Assembly (NCBI GenBank): GCA_963601185.1
Contig: CAVCEE010000001.1
Span: 62,001 to 126,000 of the forward strand
Direction of reading: 5' to 3'
Origin: Limisoma sp963601185
GTDB lineage: Bacteria; Bacteroidota; Bacteroidia; Bacteroidales; Muribaculaceae
Length of the DNA: 64,000 nucleotides
Both the position numbers and the translations under genes were made by a program. Numbering within the stretch: the stretch's first letter is position 1; each line of letters opens with the position of its first letter. Shown one piece after another: positions 16,240-25,249 of the stretch. Below the pieces are notes generated by a model. It was not told the DNA's origin and did no database searches. It saw only the letters and a list, made by a program, of their open reading frames with translations.

Positions 16240-16989
16240 ATGGAGCCTTTGCCAATAGTTTTCGACATTATCAAGACTCATAGCGCCGACCCGGAGCGGG
16301 AGGATCTCAACCGCTTCTTTTACTCCCAACTGAAGCCAGGTTGGTTCGTGGATATGTCACCGTTCCCCGGAGGTAAAATCCAAGTTGAATGCTTGTCGGA
16401 AGAGGCCATCACAGTTTCTTTCTTCAAAGAAACGATAATGCTCACACCAGGCGAAGATTGGACTTCGGGACCTGTGAAAATCTACAACCCCATCGACAGC
16501 GACGACGAAGCCACAATCACAATCCGCTTTCACCGACTCTCATTCTGGGAATATGTGACCTGGCTAATGGACCGAATAATCCCTATTCACGAGAAATCTC
16601 ACCATTCGCTGATACTCTCCACCACTGATGATGAACAAATGGTTTTAAGCCTTATCAACCAAGCTATTGACGATGGAGAAGTAGGCCTATATCCCTTCAA
16701 GGCGCTGCTGATGGCGAGCAACAACTGGCACACGACTAAGATTCTTCGTATCGGCATGTTTAAGGAAATCCTTCTCGAGGGTATCGAGAAAGGAGCTCTC
16801 GGGTCCGACGATTCTCAGGGTTGGGAATGGCTCCACGTTGCCGCCGACACCAACGATCCCTCGGAGTTCATGACCGATATGGAGCGCTACTACGACCTTC
16901 TGGCCTCTGCTGCCGAGAATGGCAATACCGACGCCCTCGACATCATGAACGAAATCTGGCCTCCCGAACAAATCATTGAAGAAGACTGA
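16240..16989 (+). CDS. Unknown protein, kinase operon (249 aa)
   Basis: I do not recognise the family. The N-terminal half looks like a beta-rich domain (FFYSQLKPGWFVDMSPFPGG, KIQVECLSEEAITVSFFKE), and the C-terminal half has helical Sel1/ankyrin-like pairs (AAENGNTDALDIMNEIWPP). It is acidic and cytoplasmic by lack of signals. It starts one base after the previous stop and ends two bases before the DUF1963 gene. An upstream ATG at 16222 would overlap the previous gene by 17 bases and is less likely. Confidence 0.65.
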   Translation: MEPLPIVFDIIKTHSADPEREDLNRFFYSQLKPGWFVDMSPFPGGKIQVECLSEEAITVSFFKETIMLTPGEDWTSGPVKIYNPIDSDDEATITIRFHRLSFWEYVTWLMDRIIPIHEKSHHSLILSTTDDEQMVLSLINQAIDDGEVGLYPFKALLMASNNWHTTKILRIGMFKEILLEGIEKGALGSDDSQGWEWLHVAADTNDPSEFMTDMERYYDLLASAAENGNTDALDIMNEIWPPEQIIEED

Positions 16990-16991
16990 AA

Positions 16992-17633
16992 ATGAAGCCT
17001 ATACATCTTGTTCTGCATAAGCCGTTTGAAAAACTTGCCTCGGGCGCCTCGCGCTTTTGGGGTAATCCAGGTTTGCCCGAAGGCACGCCCTATCCGATGT
17101 ATGAGGAGGAGAGCGAGGAGTATCCTTATGTCTTTATCTGTCAGATAAACTTAGAGGAGTTGCATCGCTTCACCCCGGGAAACCCTCTTCCGGCCAAAGG
17201 ATTACTTTCCTTCTTCGCCAAGATTGACCATTACCTCGGCTATATGGGAGATTCCGATCTTAGCGGCTTCATCAGCGACTCCTCGGAAGTGAAGGTGCTT
17301 TATTTCCCGAATACAGACAATATGAGGGAAACGGTCCTACTCGACGAGGACGACAAACCTATGGCTCCCGAGGAGCTGGAGATAAAGTTTGCCCGCGAGG
17401 TAGAGCCCCTCAGCGAAGACCACGCGCTCTTTGCCGAGCCGGTCCATCGTCCGTGGGAGACTTGGGACCATCCGTTCGAGGACTGGATTATCCTTCTCCA
17501 AGTCGATTCATTTGAGGGTACTGATTTTATCCTCAATTTCATGGACTTCGGCGTGCTTGATTTCCTCATTTCTCCTGTGGCATTGAAAGGAGCAGACTTT
17601 TCAGATGTCCGCGGCATCGTTTTATCCACCTAA
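16992..17633 (+). CDS. DUF1963 (YwqG-family) protein (213 aa)
   Basis: The pattern SRFWGNPGLPEGTPYPMYEE, YPYVFICQINLEEL, PLPAKGLLSFFAKID and WETWDHPFEDWIILLQVDS is that of DUF1963/YwqG proteins: a small beta-sandwich family with conserved Gly-Pro-Pro and 'qinl' motifs. The function is unknown, though members are often linked to polymorphic toxin or stress loci. The length is somewhat below the usual 250-270. It lies two bases after the preceding gene in the kinase operon. Confidence 0.75.
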   Translation: MKPIHLVLHKPFEKLASGASRFWGNPGLPEGTPYPMYEEESEEYPYVFICQINLEELHRFTPGNPLPAKGLLSFFAKIDHYLGYMGDSDLSGFISDSSEVKVLYFPNTDNMRETVLLDEDDKPMAPEELEIKFAREVEPLSEDHALFAEPVHRPWETWDHPFEDWIILLQVDSFEGTDFILNFMDFGVLDFLISPVALKGADFSDVRGIVLST

Positions 17634-17644
17634 ACTCTTGAGCA

Positions 17645-18418
17645 ATGGACCAGCACAAATATAGAGAACAACACCTTTATCGACATAAATATAACTCATC
17701 CGCTGGCGAGGAAGAAAGCGGAGGGAACTGCACTTTCTGCGGCGCCGAGATGGAGGCCGACGAGCGATTCTGTCCTGACTGCGGTTCGTCACGCGACGGA
17801 ATCCGCTGTCCTAAGTGCGGCACAGTTAGCCACCGCAGCTTCTGCAGCCATTGCAACACGCCGCTCAACGACGTGGCTCGCGAGGCTGTGCGCCAGGCAA
17901 AGGCCGACCCTGCTTTTCAGCGCGCCGAGCAACTCACGGCAGAACTTGCCGAACTCGAAAGGCAGGTTGAAAATGGAGGAGTCACGAAAGCAGAATTGGA
18001 TACTTCGTTGAACACCGAAGCCCGTCAGGCAGCAAGCCGCTACTCCTCGCTCTTTGCGGGAGTGACGTCGCTTAAAGTGCCGGATGCACCCAAAGCGCAG
18101 TCGCGTCCGCTGGGCAAAGTGCTCACGGGCAATCTTCTGCAACAGGCCATCGCGACCTACAAAGCAAAGGCAAAAGAACTCCAGGATGCGATAAGCTCGA
18201 TGATGCCGCCACCATCAGCCACGCCCGAGGAGAAGCGCAACTTCTTCTGCGCCCGCAAGATAATGACCACTGAAATGCGGACCACACGGCAGGAATGGGT
18301 GTGCAACTTCTGCGGTTGTCACCATGCGCAGCCGAGCGAATGTGCCGAGCCCGAACTCGGAGGCACATGGATTTTTGTGAACCAACCCACTCCCGTGGCT
18401 AAAACCATCTACGGATAA
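17645..18418 (+). CDS. Double zinc-ribbon protein, kinase operon (257 aa)
   Basis: Three CxxC-type ribbons lie in the first 75 residues (CTFCGAEMEADERFCPDCG, CPKCGTVSHRSFCSHC), and a fourth, CNFCGCHHAQPSEC, lies near the C-terminus. The middle is a helical Ala/Glu/Gln-rich region (residues about 85-195). Zinc ribbons of this kind recur at the start of the AAA+ and FHA proteins downstream, suggesting that the operon's products assemble through them. The stop TAA overlaps the kinase ATG by one base (TAATG). The exact role is unknown. Confidence 0.7.
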   Translation: MDQHKYREQHLYRHKYNSSAGEEESGGNCTFCGAEMEADERFCPDCGSSRDGIRCPKCGTVSHRSFCSHCNTPLNDVAREAVRQAKADPAFQRAEQLTAELAELERQVENGGVTKAELDTSLNTEARQAASRYSSLFAGVTSLKVPDAPKAQSRPLGKVLTGNLLQQAIATYKAKAKELQDAISSMMPPPSATPEEKRNFFCARKIMTTEMRTTRQEWVCNFCGCHHAQPSECAEPELGGTWIFVNQPTPVAKTIYG

Positions 18419-21400
18419 TGGCACCCAAGAAGCAATGGGGCAACGCCCCTCAGGAATCAACGACAGCCAACAGCCCCCGATGGGGTAATGCCCCGCAGGA
18501 GTCGACTACAGCCAATGGCCGGTGGGGAAGCGCACCTCAGGAATCGACCACGGCCGGTGCAAAATGGGGCTCTTCACCCCAGGAGTCAACCACAGGTTCG
18601 CCGAAATCTGGCAATGCCGCAAAGGGAAGCTGCCCGGTGTATTCGGTCTATGTGCTAGACGGAGTGATGTTCACAGTCAGCCGTGTCATTTCCGACCAGT
18701 CGGGCGAAGCCATTATATTCGATGTCGAAAACGACGGCCATCCTTACGCGCTTAAGCTCTATAGGAGCGGAGTCGTGCCAAACCATGACGTGCTGCAAAG
18801 AATCATGGATCTGCGCGGCAACGGTCTGCTCGTCGACATCTTTGCCCATGGCGTATGGCATGATGACATTGGAGGGGGCAATTACCATTATGAGATAATG
18901 GAGCGTTGCGACGGCGGATCGCTCGCCACAATCTCCGTTAAGGGCGATGAAGCGCGCCTCAAGGAACTCGCCTGCCAGATGGCGTCGGCACTTGATTTCG
19001 CGCATGCCCACGGAGTGCTTCACCGCGACGTGAAACCCGCCAACTTCCTTTTCACAGACAAATCGCAGACGCGGTTTGTGCTCACCGACTGGGGATTGGC
19101 CAAGGCCCTCGACAAGGAGGGCCGCACCGTCACCGACGACGGTCGCACGAAAATCTATGCCGCGCCCGAGATGTACACCTATATTCCGGGCACGCCGACT
19201 TATGTCGGACCCAAAGCCGACTTCTTCTCGATGGGCATGGCTCTGATGGCTCTTTGGATGGGCGAAGGTCGTCTGTTAGCCGATGAGACCAAACTTGTCC
19301 ACGACAAACAGGAGGAAACACTGCCGTATCCGCGCCGAGGCGAGATGAGTGACCACACGCTCGGACTTATCAAGGCTCTCACGCGCCGAAATCCCGACGT
19401 GCGCGCCGGATTCTCCGACATTATTCGTTGGGCCAAAGGGGAGAAAATCTATGAGGACAAGACCGACGATTCGTTGGTCGAATTCAAGATAGTCTTCAAT
19501 GCCACCGAAGGACTTATTGCACACACGCCCAAAGAATTGAGCGACATGATGTGGGCCAATCAGGCTTTGGCCAAGAAGTATCTCTATGCCGACAAGATAG
19601 CCGGATGGTTCCGCGACATCGAGCGACCAGAACTGGCCATGGAGATGGAGGATATCACCGAAAACCGCTTCCCCGGCAACCAGCAGTCCGGCCTCTATGC
19701 TGCATGCCTGACACTGAACCCCGAGATGCCGTTCCCGTTCTTCACCGGCAACAAGAAAATTCCCATCCATGATCTCAAGGAACTCGGCGAAGCATTCGGA
19801 AAGGGTGAATTAAGGGAAGGACATGTGCCCGGACTCGCCTCTGAGAACTTCCTGACGTGGGCAGCCATACACAACGCGGCTCTCGCAGGTAAGGCAATGA
19901 AGACACCAAAGGATGCCTGGCGCATCATTTACACCCTGCTTCCGGAACGCGGTTATGATTTCAAACCGTTGCAGCAAAACCAACTGGCGACTCCGGAGCA
20001 ATTCGGACGCCAAATAATGGCTGAATGCACCGGTCAATCTCCAGTAATGCTCTCGGGCAGCCTGACAGACAAGTGGAACTCCAGCCGACTCCGCGCCTAT
20101 CTTGCCTCCAAGGGAATTTACGATAAGCAGATTTCGTGGGTGGCGTATTGTCTTGATATCAAGTCTAAAGATAACAGGATGAAGTTTGTGCCATATACCA
20201 TGCGTGTGGCTCAGATGAAGGCCGCTACCGGCTTGATCGGGAGCGTGCCCCCTATCACCGTAGGCGGCATTACTTTCTCAAAACCCAAAGATTTGGAAGG
20301 TGCCGACCTCAGTGCGCTCGATTCTGCACAGCAAAACACCCTTGCGGACTGGCTGTCGCTGTTCTATCAGGAAAATCCCACCGCCGACTACAAGAAGAAG
20401 TCGTATCTGCAGCTCACTACGGAATATGGCGAGTTGCTCGACAATTTGTCCGAATGCAGCTACAGTCAGCAGGCTGTGGACGGAATGGCCGAAGCTCAAG
20501 TTACATTCCAGGTCAACAAGGAAAGCTGGCGCAAGGTGAAGGTCTGGCGCTGGATTGCGGGAATATTCGGTTTTCTGCCTCTGCTTCTGATGATTTGCGC
20601 AGGCGTCTATATGACTGTAGAAATGGGAGCGCTCGATTTTTCCGACAGCCTTATAAAGGTAGGCTATTGGGTAGGTTTGGGAGTGGGCGGCATTGTTTTC
20701 CTCTGTATGTTGGGCGAAGATTATGGCTTCATATTTGCCGGAGGCGCGGGATTGATTTGTTTCGGACTAATAAAACTGGCTTTTGCGTTTTTGGGAACAA
20801 TTGTGCCGTGGCTCGTCATCGGACTTATGCTTTTAGCCCTCATTCTGCTTGGCAAGAAGGTGTTTTTCGGTGAAAAGAATTATATCGACGACCAATACAC
20901 CGACCTCGAATGGGATGAGGCAGTGGAGCGTTACTTCACCGCCATCCGCTTCGATTGCCAGGATAAAGTTTTCCCCGATAATGTTCCGGCCGACTATCCC
21001 TTGTGTGTCCTCGACGAGAGTTCCGAGCGGGCACTTGCCGAACTGCCGGAGGTGCGCAAAAGCGCCATCTATATGTTGGGAATGGCATTGCTGGGCGCGG
21101 CATTGTGCTGGTTTACCATAAAGGGCGTTAACAAGCCGGAAGATGCGCCTTCCTCTGGCATCGAACTCCTCACCGGCCGTTACAGCGGTGACATTGAGGG
21201 TACGCCGGCCGTAATCAGTTTTCGCAAACTTGCCGGCGACAGAATGGAAGCCGACATGTCGATAAACTATCGCAGTGGCGCCACGGAGCAGAAGATGGAG
21301 GGAGATCTCCCGGGCGCTTTCCCGATTGTGCTGAAAAAGAGCAACAACGCTTCCATATATCTTCAGATTGACACTGTCTATGCCCGCGACAAAGCTACTG

Positions 21401-21465
21401 TGGCACGGGGTGTCTACTGCAATTCAAAAAAGAATCTTCGTAAAGTCAGCATACATAAACCGTGA
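18418..21465 (+). CDS. Membrane Ser/Thr protein kinase with WGNAPQESTT repeats (1015 aa)
   Basis: Residues 7-60 hold four repeats of WG(N/S)(A/S)PQESTT (Trp at 7, 22, 36 and 50). Residues about 75-345 are a Hanks-type kinase: ALKLY with Lys113, LHRDVKPANFLF (Asp204), and the metal loop LTDWGLAKAL, where DWG replaces DFG; the APE motif appears as APEMYTY. A long helical region (about 370-690) follows, then several membrane segments (WIAGIFGFLPLLLMICAGVY, IVFLCMLGEDYGFIFAGGAG, VPWLVIGLMLLALILLG, AIYMLGMALLGAALCWFT). The C-terminus is beta-rich (ISFRKLAGDRMEADMSINY). The kinase looks active. The Thr-Thr pairs in the repeats are likely autophosphorylation or FHA-docking sites. Confidence 0.85.
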   Translation: MAPKKQWGNAPQESTTANSPRWGNAPQESTTANGRWGSAPQESTTAGAKWGSSPQESTTGSPKSGNAAKGSCPVYSVYVLDGVMFTVSRVISDQSGEAIIFDVENDGHPYALKLYRSGVVPNHDVLQRIMDLRGNGLLVDIFAHGVWHDDIGGGNYHYEIMERCDGGSLATISVKGDEARLKELACQMASALDFAHAHGVLHRDVKPANFLFTDKSQTRFVLTDWGLAKALDKEGRTVTDDGRTKIYAAPEMYTYIPGTPTYVGPKADFFSMGMALMALWMGEGRLLADETKLVHDKQEETLPYPRRGEMSDHTLGLIKALTRRNPDVRAGFSDIIRWAKGEKIYEDKTDDSLVEFKIVFNATEGLIAHTPKELSDMMWANQALAKKYLYADKIAGWFRDIERPELAMEMEDITENRFPGNQQSGLYAACLTLNPEMPFPFFTGNKKIPIHDLKELGEAFGKGELREGHVPGLASENFLTWAAIHNAALAGKAMKTPKDAWRIIYTLLPERGYDFKPLQQNQLATPEQFGRQIMAECTGQSPVMLSGSLTDKWNSSRLRAYLASKGIYDKQISWVAYCLDIKSKDNRMKFVPYTMRVAQMKAATGLIGSVPPITVGGITFSKPKDLEGADLSALDSAQQNTLADWLSLFYQENPTADYKKKSYLQLTTEYGELLDNLSECSYSQQAVDGMAEAQVTFQVNKESWRKVKVWRWIAGIFGFLPLLLMICAGVYMTVEMGALDFSDSLIKVGYWVGLGVGGIVFLCMLGEDYGFIFAGGAGLICFGLIKLAFAFLGTIVPWLVIGLMLLALILLGKKVFFGEKNYIDDQYTDLEWDEAVERYFTAIRFDCQDKVFPDNVPADYPLCVLDESSERALAELPEVRKSAIYMLGMALLGAALCWFTIKGVNKPEDAPSSGIELLTGRYSGDIEGTPAVISFRKLAGDRMEADMSINYRSGATEQKMEGDLPGAFPIVLKKSNNASIYLQIDTVYARDKATVARGVYCNSKKNLRKVSIHKP

Positions 21466-24400
21466 ACTGTCAGAAATGCAATAAATCCAACCGTCCTCAG
21501 GCGCGCTACTGCAAATGGTGTGGCGCAGCTATGGTTTCGGCTTCGTGCCAAACATCTGCCAATCCACTCGACACGCTTATTGGCAAGGATAAGCTACGCA
21601 AGACTCTTGAAGAGATTGTGGAGAATGCCCGCATCAAGGCCGAGTTCTGTCGACGCAACGGCATCGGGGCCCGTATGCAGTTGAGTTTCGTCATAACGGG
21701 CGATGCCGGAACGGGTAAAACCACTATAGCCCAGGCGATTGCCGCGGCTCTTGCCTCAATCGACGTGTTGAAAAGTCCGGAGGCTGAGGTCGTCAATCCG
21801 GTGGATTACGACAACTGGATAAAGAATATCGACAAAAACGCCCAGCGTCTCGCAAACTCCGCCTTGATTGTCGAGGAGGCGCAAAAACTTGTGCCCGAAG
21901 GGGAAGCCGAGGAAGTGGCCAAGCTCGACCATATCCTCCAGTTGGCTCGCCGATGGCGCGAGGATGGTTCAAAACCAGTAGTGATAATCACGGGCAACCG
22001 TCGTCTGGGTAAATTCTTCGAGGAAAACCCGAATTCAGCCTCGGCTATCAATTATTTCTTTGAGACAGAGGGTCTGAGCGTAGACAGCCTGATGGAAATT
22101 GCACGTCGACAACTCAGGGAGAAATATCAGCGAACACTCTCGAAAGAGGCCGACGAGAAGTTGCGCCGCATATTCCTCAACGACCGACGCAGCCCAGACG
22201 ATGCTCTTGGCGCCGGTGGGCACAATGCCACTGCACGCGCCTATCAGATAGACATCGCTGCCATCGGGGCGTCTGATTCTGTCCTGGGTCCAGAATATGT
22301 AAAAGGCAAGGAGTTCAAGCCCAAGACTCTCAATGAAGTCATGGCAGAATTCAACAAATATGTGGGCGTGGACGAGGTTAAAAATGCCATCCGCACCATT
22401 GCCAACAATATCCAGGAGGATATGAAGGCAGGGCGCGAACCGAGGATGATGCACCACTACCAATTTCTCGGCAATCCCGGCACGGGCAAGACTACGATGG
22501 CAAGGCTCTTCGCCGAGGCACTCAATGCCCTGGGAGCGTTGCCCATCGGGCATCTGAAAGAGGTGACGAAGGATGACCTTGTGTCGCAATTCGTTGCCGG
22601 AACCTCCGAGAAAGTCAACGATGTGTTCCGTCAGGCCATGGGTGGCGTGCTCTTCATCGATGAGGCATATCAACTTGGCAACGACTCGCATGGCAAGGAT
22701 GCTGTTGACACGCTCATCAAACTCGTCGAAGACAACCGCGGCAAGGTGGTGGTGATTCTCGCCGGCTACACCAAGGAGATGGGCGAATTCATGCGTTCGA
22801 TGAACACCGGCACCGAGTCGCGCTTCGATGAGGTGATCAACTTCCGCGACTATACGCCCGAGGAGTTAACAGAGATTTTCCGCCGCCAGGTCTACAACTC
22901 TCCCGAAGGGCTGCGGCTCGACCCTGAGACCGAGGCAAATGTGGGCAATGTGTTCAAAAAGATGTACATGACGCGCACCCGCACCTTCGACAACGCCCGA
23001 GCCGTGGTGAAGCTTTTCCGCAAGTCGGTCGAGAGAATGAAGAGCCGACTGGCCGCCAATCCGTCGTCGCCCTATGCTCTGACGATGGCCGACATCGAAG
23101 GAGAGGAGGGAAAGACTCAGACTGTGGAAGACATTCTTGCCGAACTCGATGACATGCTGGGCATGGACAGCGTGAAAGCCCAAATCAGGAAGATCGCCCG
23201 CAATGTAGAACTCAACCGACGGCGAGCCCAGACTGGCCGCGCGGGAGCGAAAGTAATCAATGTGCATATCGCCATCACAGGCAATCCGGGCACGGGTAAA
23301 ACTGAAATCGCCAAACGTCTCGGCAAAATCTTCAAGGCAATGGGTATCCTCCCGAAGGGGCATGTGGTGGAGCGCGAGCGAAAATCGCTCCTCGACTCCA
23401 TGGCCAACTCCGCCGGAGTGAATATGGACAAAGCAGTCGACGAGGCAATGGGCGGAGTACTCTTTATCGACGAGGCCTACAACCTTATCCCGATGAACAA
23501 TCCCAATGACAAGGACAAAGACGGCACTGCGGCAGTCGAGGCCCTGATGACGCGCATGAGCAACGACGCCGGGAAGTTTGTCACCGTCATCGCCGGCTAC
23601 AAGACGGAAATCGATGAGTTTATCGAAAACTCCAATCCGGGATTGAAACGCCGCTTCACCCACCGTATCCATATCGACGATTATCCCGCCGAGGTGCTCG
23701 TGGAAATCTACAAGGCCGCGGCAAAGAGGGACAACTTCACTCTCACGCCCCAGGCTGAGGAATTGCTCGGCAAGAAGGTGCAGGAAATGGTGACGATGAA
23801 GGATAAAAACTTCGGCAACGCAGGGTCGATGATGAATCTGCTGAAGCAGACGCTCGAAAATCAGTCGGACCGCCTGGGCGAAAAGGATGAAATCACCGAC
23901 GACGAACTGTTCACCATCGAGGCTTGCGACATTCCATACGAATCACCCAAGAAGGTCGACATCAAGGAGTGCATGCGGCAACTTGATGAACTTGTGGGCC
24001 TTGATGGAGTGAAGAAGACGATCCGCGAACTCGCCGACACCATCATGGTGGAGCAGGAGCGCGCCTCCATGGAGGGCCGTCAGCCCCGTTACCCTATGAC
24101 CCATTATCTCTTTCTTGGCAATCCTGGGACGGGCAAGACGACCGTGGCCCGCATCATGGGCGACATTTTCTATTCGCTCGGGCTCCTGCCCAGCAACAAG
24201 CTTGTGGAAGTGAAGCCCTCCGATATGATCATAGGTTATATCGGACAGACTGCCGCTCAGACACGCAAGGTGATTAACCGCGGTCTCGGCGGTGTGCTGT
24301 TCATCGACGAGGCTTACGGTCTTCACGACGGAGGGTATGGCACGAAGGACGCCACGCCCGAACTGCTCACTATGCTCAACGACTACAAGGGTCGGATGGT

Positions 24401-24764
24401 GTGCATCGCCGCCGGATATCCGCGTGAGATTACGCAATGGCTATCGACTAACGCCGGTTTGCCGCGAAGATTCGAGACCCATATCGTCTTTGAGGACTAC
24501 AACGCGGAGGATCTGACCAAAATCTTCCTCAATATCGCGCGAAAGGAGAGCATGCGGCTCGACGAATTTGCCATCGAGGAGATGCAGACCTATTTCCGCA
24601 CACTCGTCTATAACAAGGGCGCCGACTTCGGCAACGCCGCCGAGGCGGGGAAATATTTCAGTAAAGTGAAAATCAACCAAGGGGCGCGCCTCAGGAAGAT
24701 GGCCTCCTACGACCGCGAGGAACTCTACTGGCTGCGCCGCGAAGACATGATACTGGAACCATGA
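21462..24764 (+). CDS. Zinc-ribbon protein with four AAA+ modules, CbbX/SpoVK-like (1100 aa)
   Basis: A zinc ribbon (Cys3, Cys6, Cys17, Cys20) opens the protein. Four P-loops follow: GDAGTGKT (80-87), GNPGTGKT (337-344), GNPGTGKT (607-614) and GNPGTGKT (886-893). The last three have VLFIDEAY-type Walker B motifs (about 396-403, 666-673 and 936-943) and belong to the CbbX/SpoVK group of AAA+ ATPases; the first has ALIVEEAQKL in that place and looks divergent. CbbX normally is a single-module remodelling ATPase of about 300 aa, so this is a concatenated four-module array. Translation starts at GTG 21462, overlapping the kinase stop (GTGA). It probably remodels or threads a protein partner. Confidence 0.85.
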   Translation: MNCQKCNKSNRPQARYCKWCGAAMVSASCQTSANPLDTLIGKDKLRKTLEEIVENARIKAEFCRRNGIGARMQLSFVITGDAGTGKTTIAQAIAAALASIDVLKSPEAEVVNPVDYDNWIKNIDKNAQRLANSALIVEEAQKLVPEGEAEEVAKLDHILQLARRWREDGSKPVVIITGNRRLGKFFEENPNSASAINYFFETEGLSVDSLMEIARRQLREKYQRTLSKEADEKLRRIFLNDRRSPDDALGAGGHNATARAYQIDIAAIGASDSVLGPEYVKGKEFKPKTLNEVMAEFNKYVGVDEVKNAIRTIANNIQEDMKAGREPRMMHHYQFLGNPGTGKTTMARLFAEALNALGALPIGHLKEVTKDDLVSQFVAGTSEKVNDVFRQAMGGVLFIDEAYQLGNDSHGKDAVDTLIKLVEDNRGKVVVILAGYTKEMGEFMRSMNTGTESRFDEVINFRDYTPEELTEIFRRQVYNSPEGLRLDPETEANVGNVFKKMYMTRTRTFDNARAVVKLFRKSVERMKSRLAANPSSPYALTMADIEGEEGKTQTVEDILAELDDMLGMDSVKAQIRKIARNVELNRRRAQTGRAGAKVINVHIAITGNPGTGKTEIAKRLGKIFKAMGILPKGHVVERERKSLLDSMANSAGVNMDKAVDEAMGGVLFIDEAYNLIPMNNPNDKDKDGTAAVEALMTRMSNDAGKFVTVIAGYKTEIDEFIENSNPGLKRRFTHRIHIDDYPAEVLVEIYKAAAKRDNFTLTPQAEELLGKKVQEMVTMKDKNFGNAGSMMNLLKQTLENQSDRLGEKDEITDDELFTIEACDIPYESPKKVDIKECMRQLDELVGLDGVKKTIRELADTIMVEQERASMEGRQPRYPMTHYLFLGNPGTGKTTVARIMGDIFYSLGLLPSNKLVEVKPSDMIIGYIGQTAAQTRKVINRGLGGVLFIDEAYGLHDGGYGTKDATPELLTMLNDYKGRMVCIAAGYPREITQWLSTNAGLPRRFETHIVFEDYNAEDLTKIFLNIARKESMRLDEFAIEEMQTYFRTLVYNKGADFGNAAEAGKYFSKVKINQGARLRKMASYDREELYWLRREDMILEP

Positions 24765-25249
24765 AATGCTATCATTGCAAACAACAGATTGACGACGACT
24801 CGCTCTTCTGCGACCAGTGCGGAGAGCGGATATGGCTCTGTCCTCAGTGCCATACGCCCGGCAAAGGTCAGGGCAAACGCTGTGGCCAGTGCGGAAGCCT
24901 GCTTATCGAAGCTTCTGCTACCTCATGCAATCATACTGATTCGGGCTCCTCGGCTAATCAGGCTGTGGCCTCACGCCTTGTGTCACGCGAAATGGGGTTG
25001 ATAATCGAACTTAGCGACGGACTTGTGCTCGGACGCCTTGAAGGAAAATATGCATCGATGCTCGCTCCACTCAAATTCGTTTCGGCACGCCATGCCGTAA
25101 TCCGTCGGGATGCTGAGGGATGGATAATTGCCGATGAAGGCTCTCGCAACGGCACAGCTGTCAACGGCCAGTGGGCATACACACCGCTGCATTTCAAGGC
25201 GGGAGACATCGTAAGACTTGGTAACGCATACGACTTTATTGCAGAATGA
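24761..25249 (+). CDS. Zinc-ribbon FHA-domain protein (162 aa)
   Basis: Two zinc ribbons (CYHCKQQIDDDSLFCDQCG, then CPQCHTPGKGQGKRCGQCG) lead to an FHA domain at about residues 80-162: LVLGRLEGKY, VSARHAVIRRD and GSRNGTAVNG. The Arg, Ser and Asn-Gly-Thr of the phospho-threonine pocket are all present. FHA domains bind pThr peptides, so this protein is the predicted reader for the kinase encoded two genes upstream. It overlaps the AAA+ gene (ATGA) and the PP2C gene (ATGA). Confidence 0.85.
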   Translation: MKCYHCKQQIDDDSLFCDQCGERIWLCPQCHTPGKGQGKRCGQCGSLLIEASATSCNHTDSGSSANQAVASRLVSREMGLIIELSDGLVLGRLEGKYASMLAPLKFVSARHAVIRRDAEGWIIADEGSRNGTAVNGQWAYTPLHFKAGDIVRLGNAYDFIAE

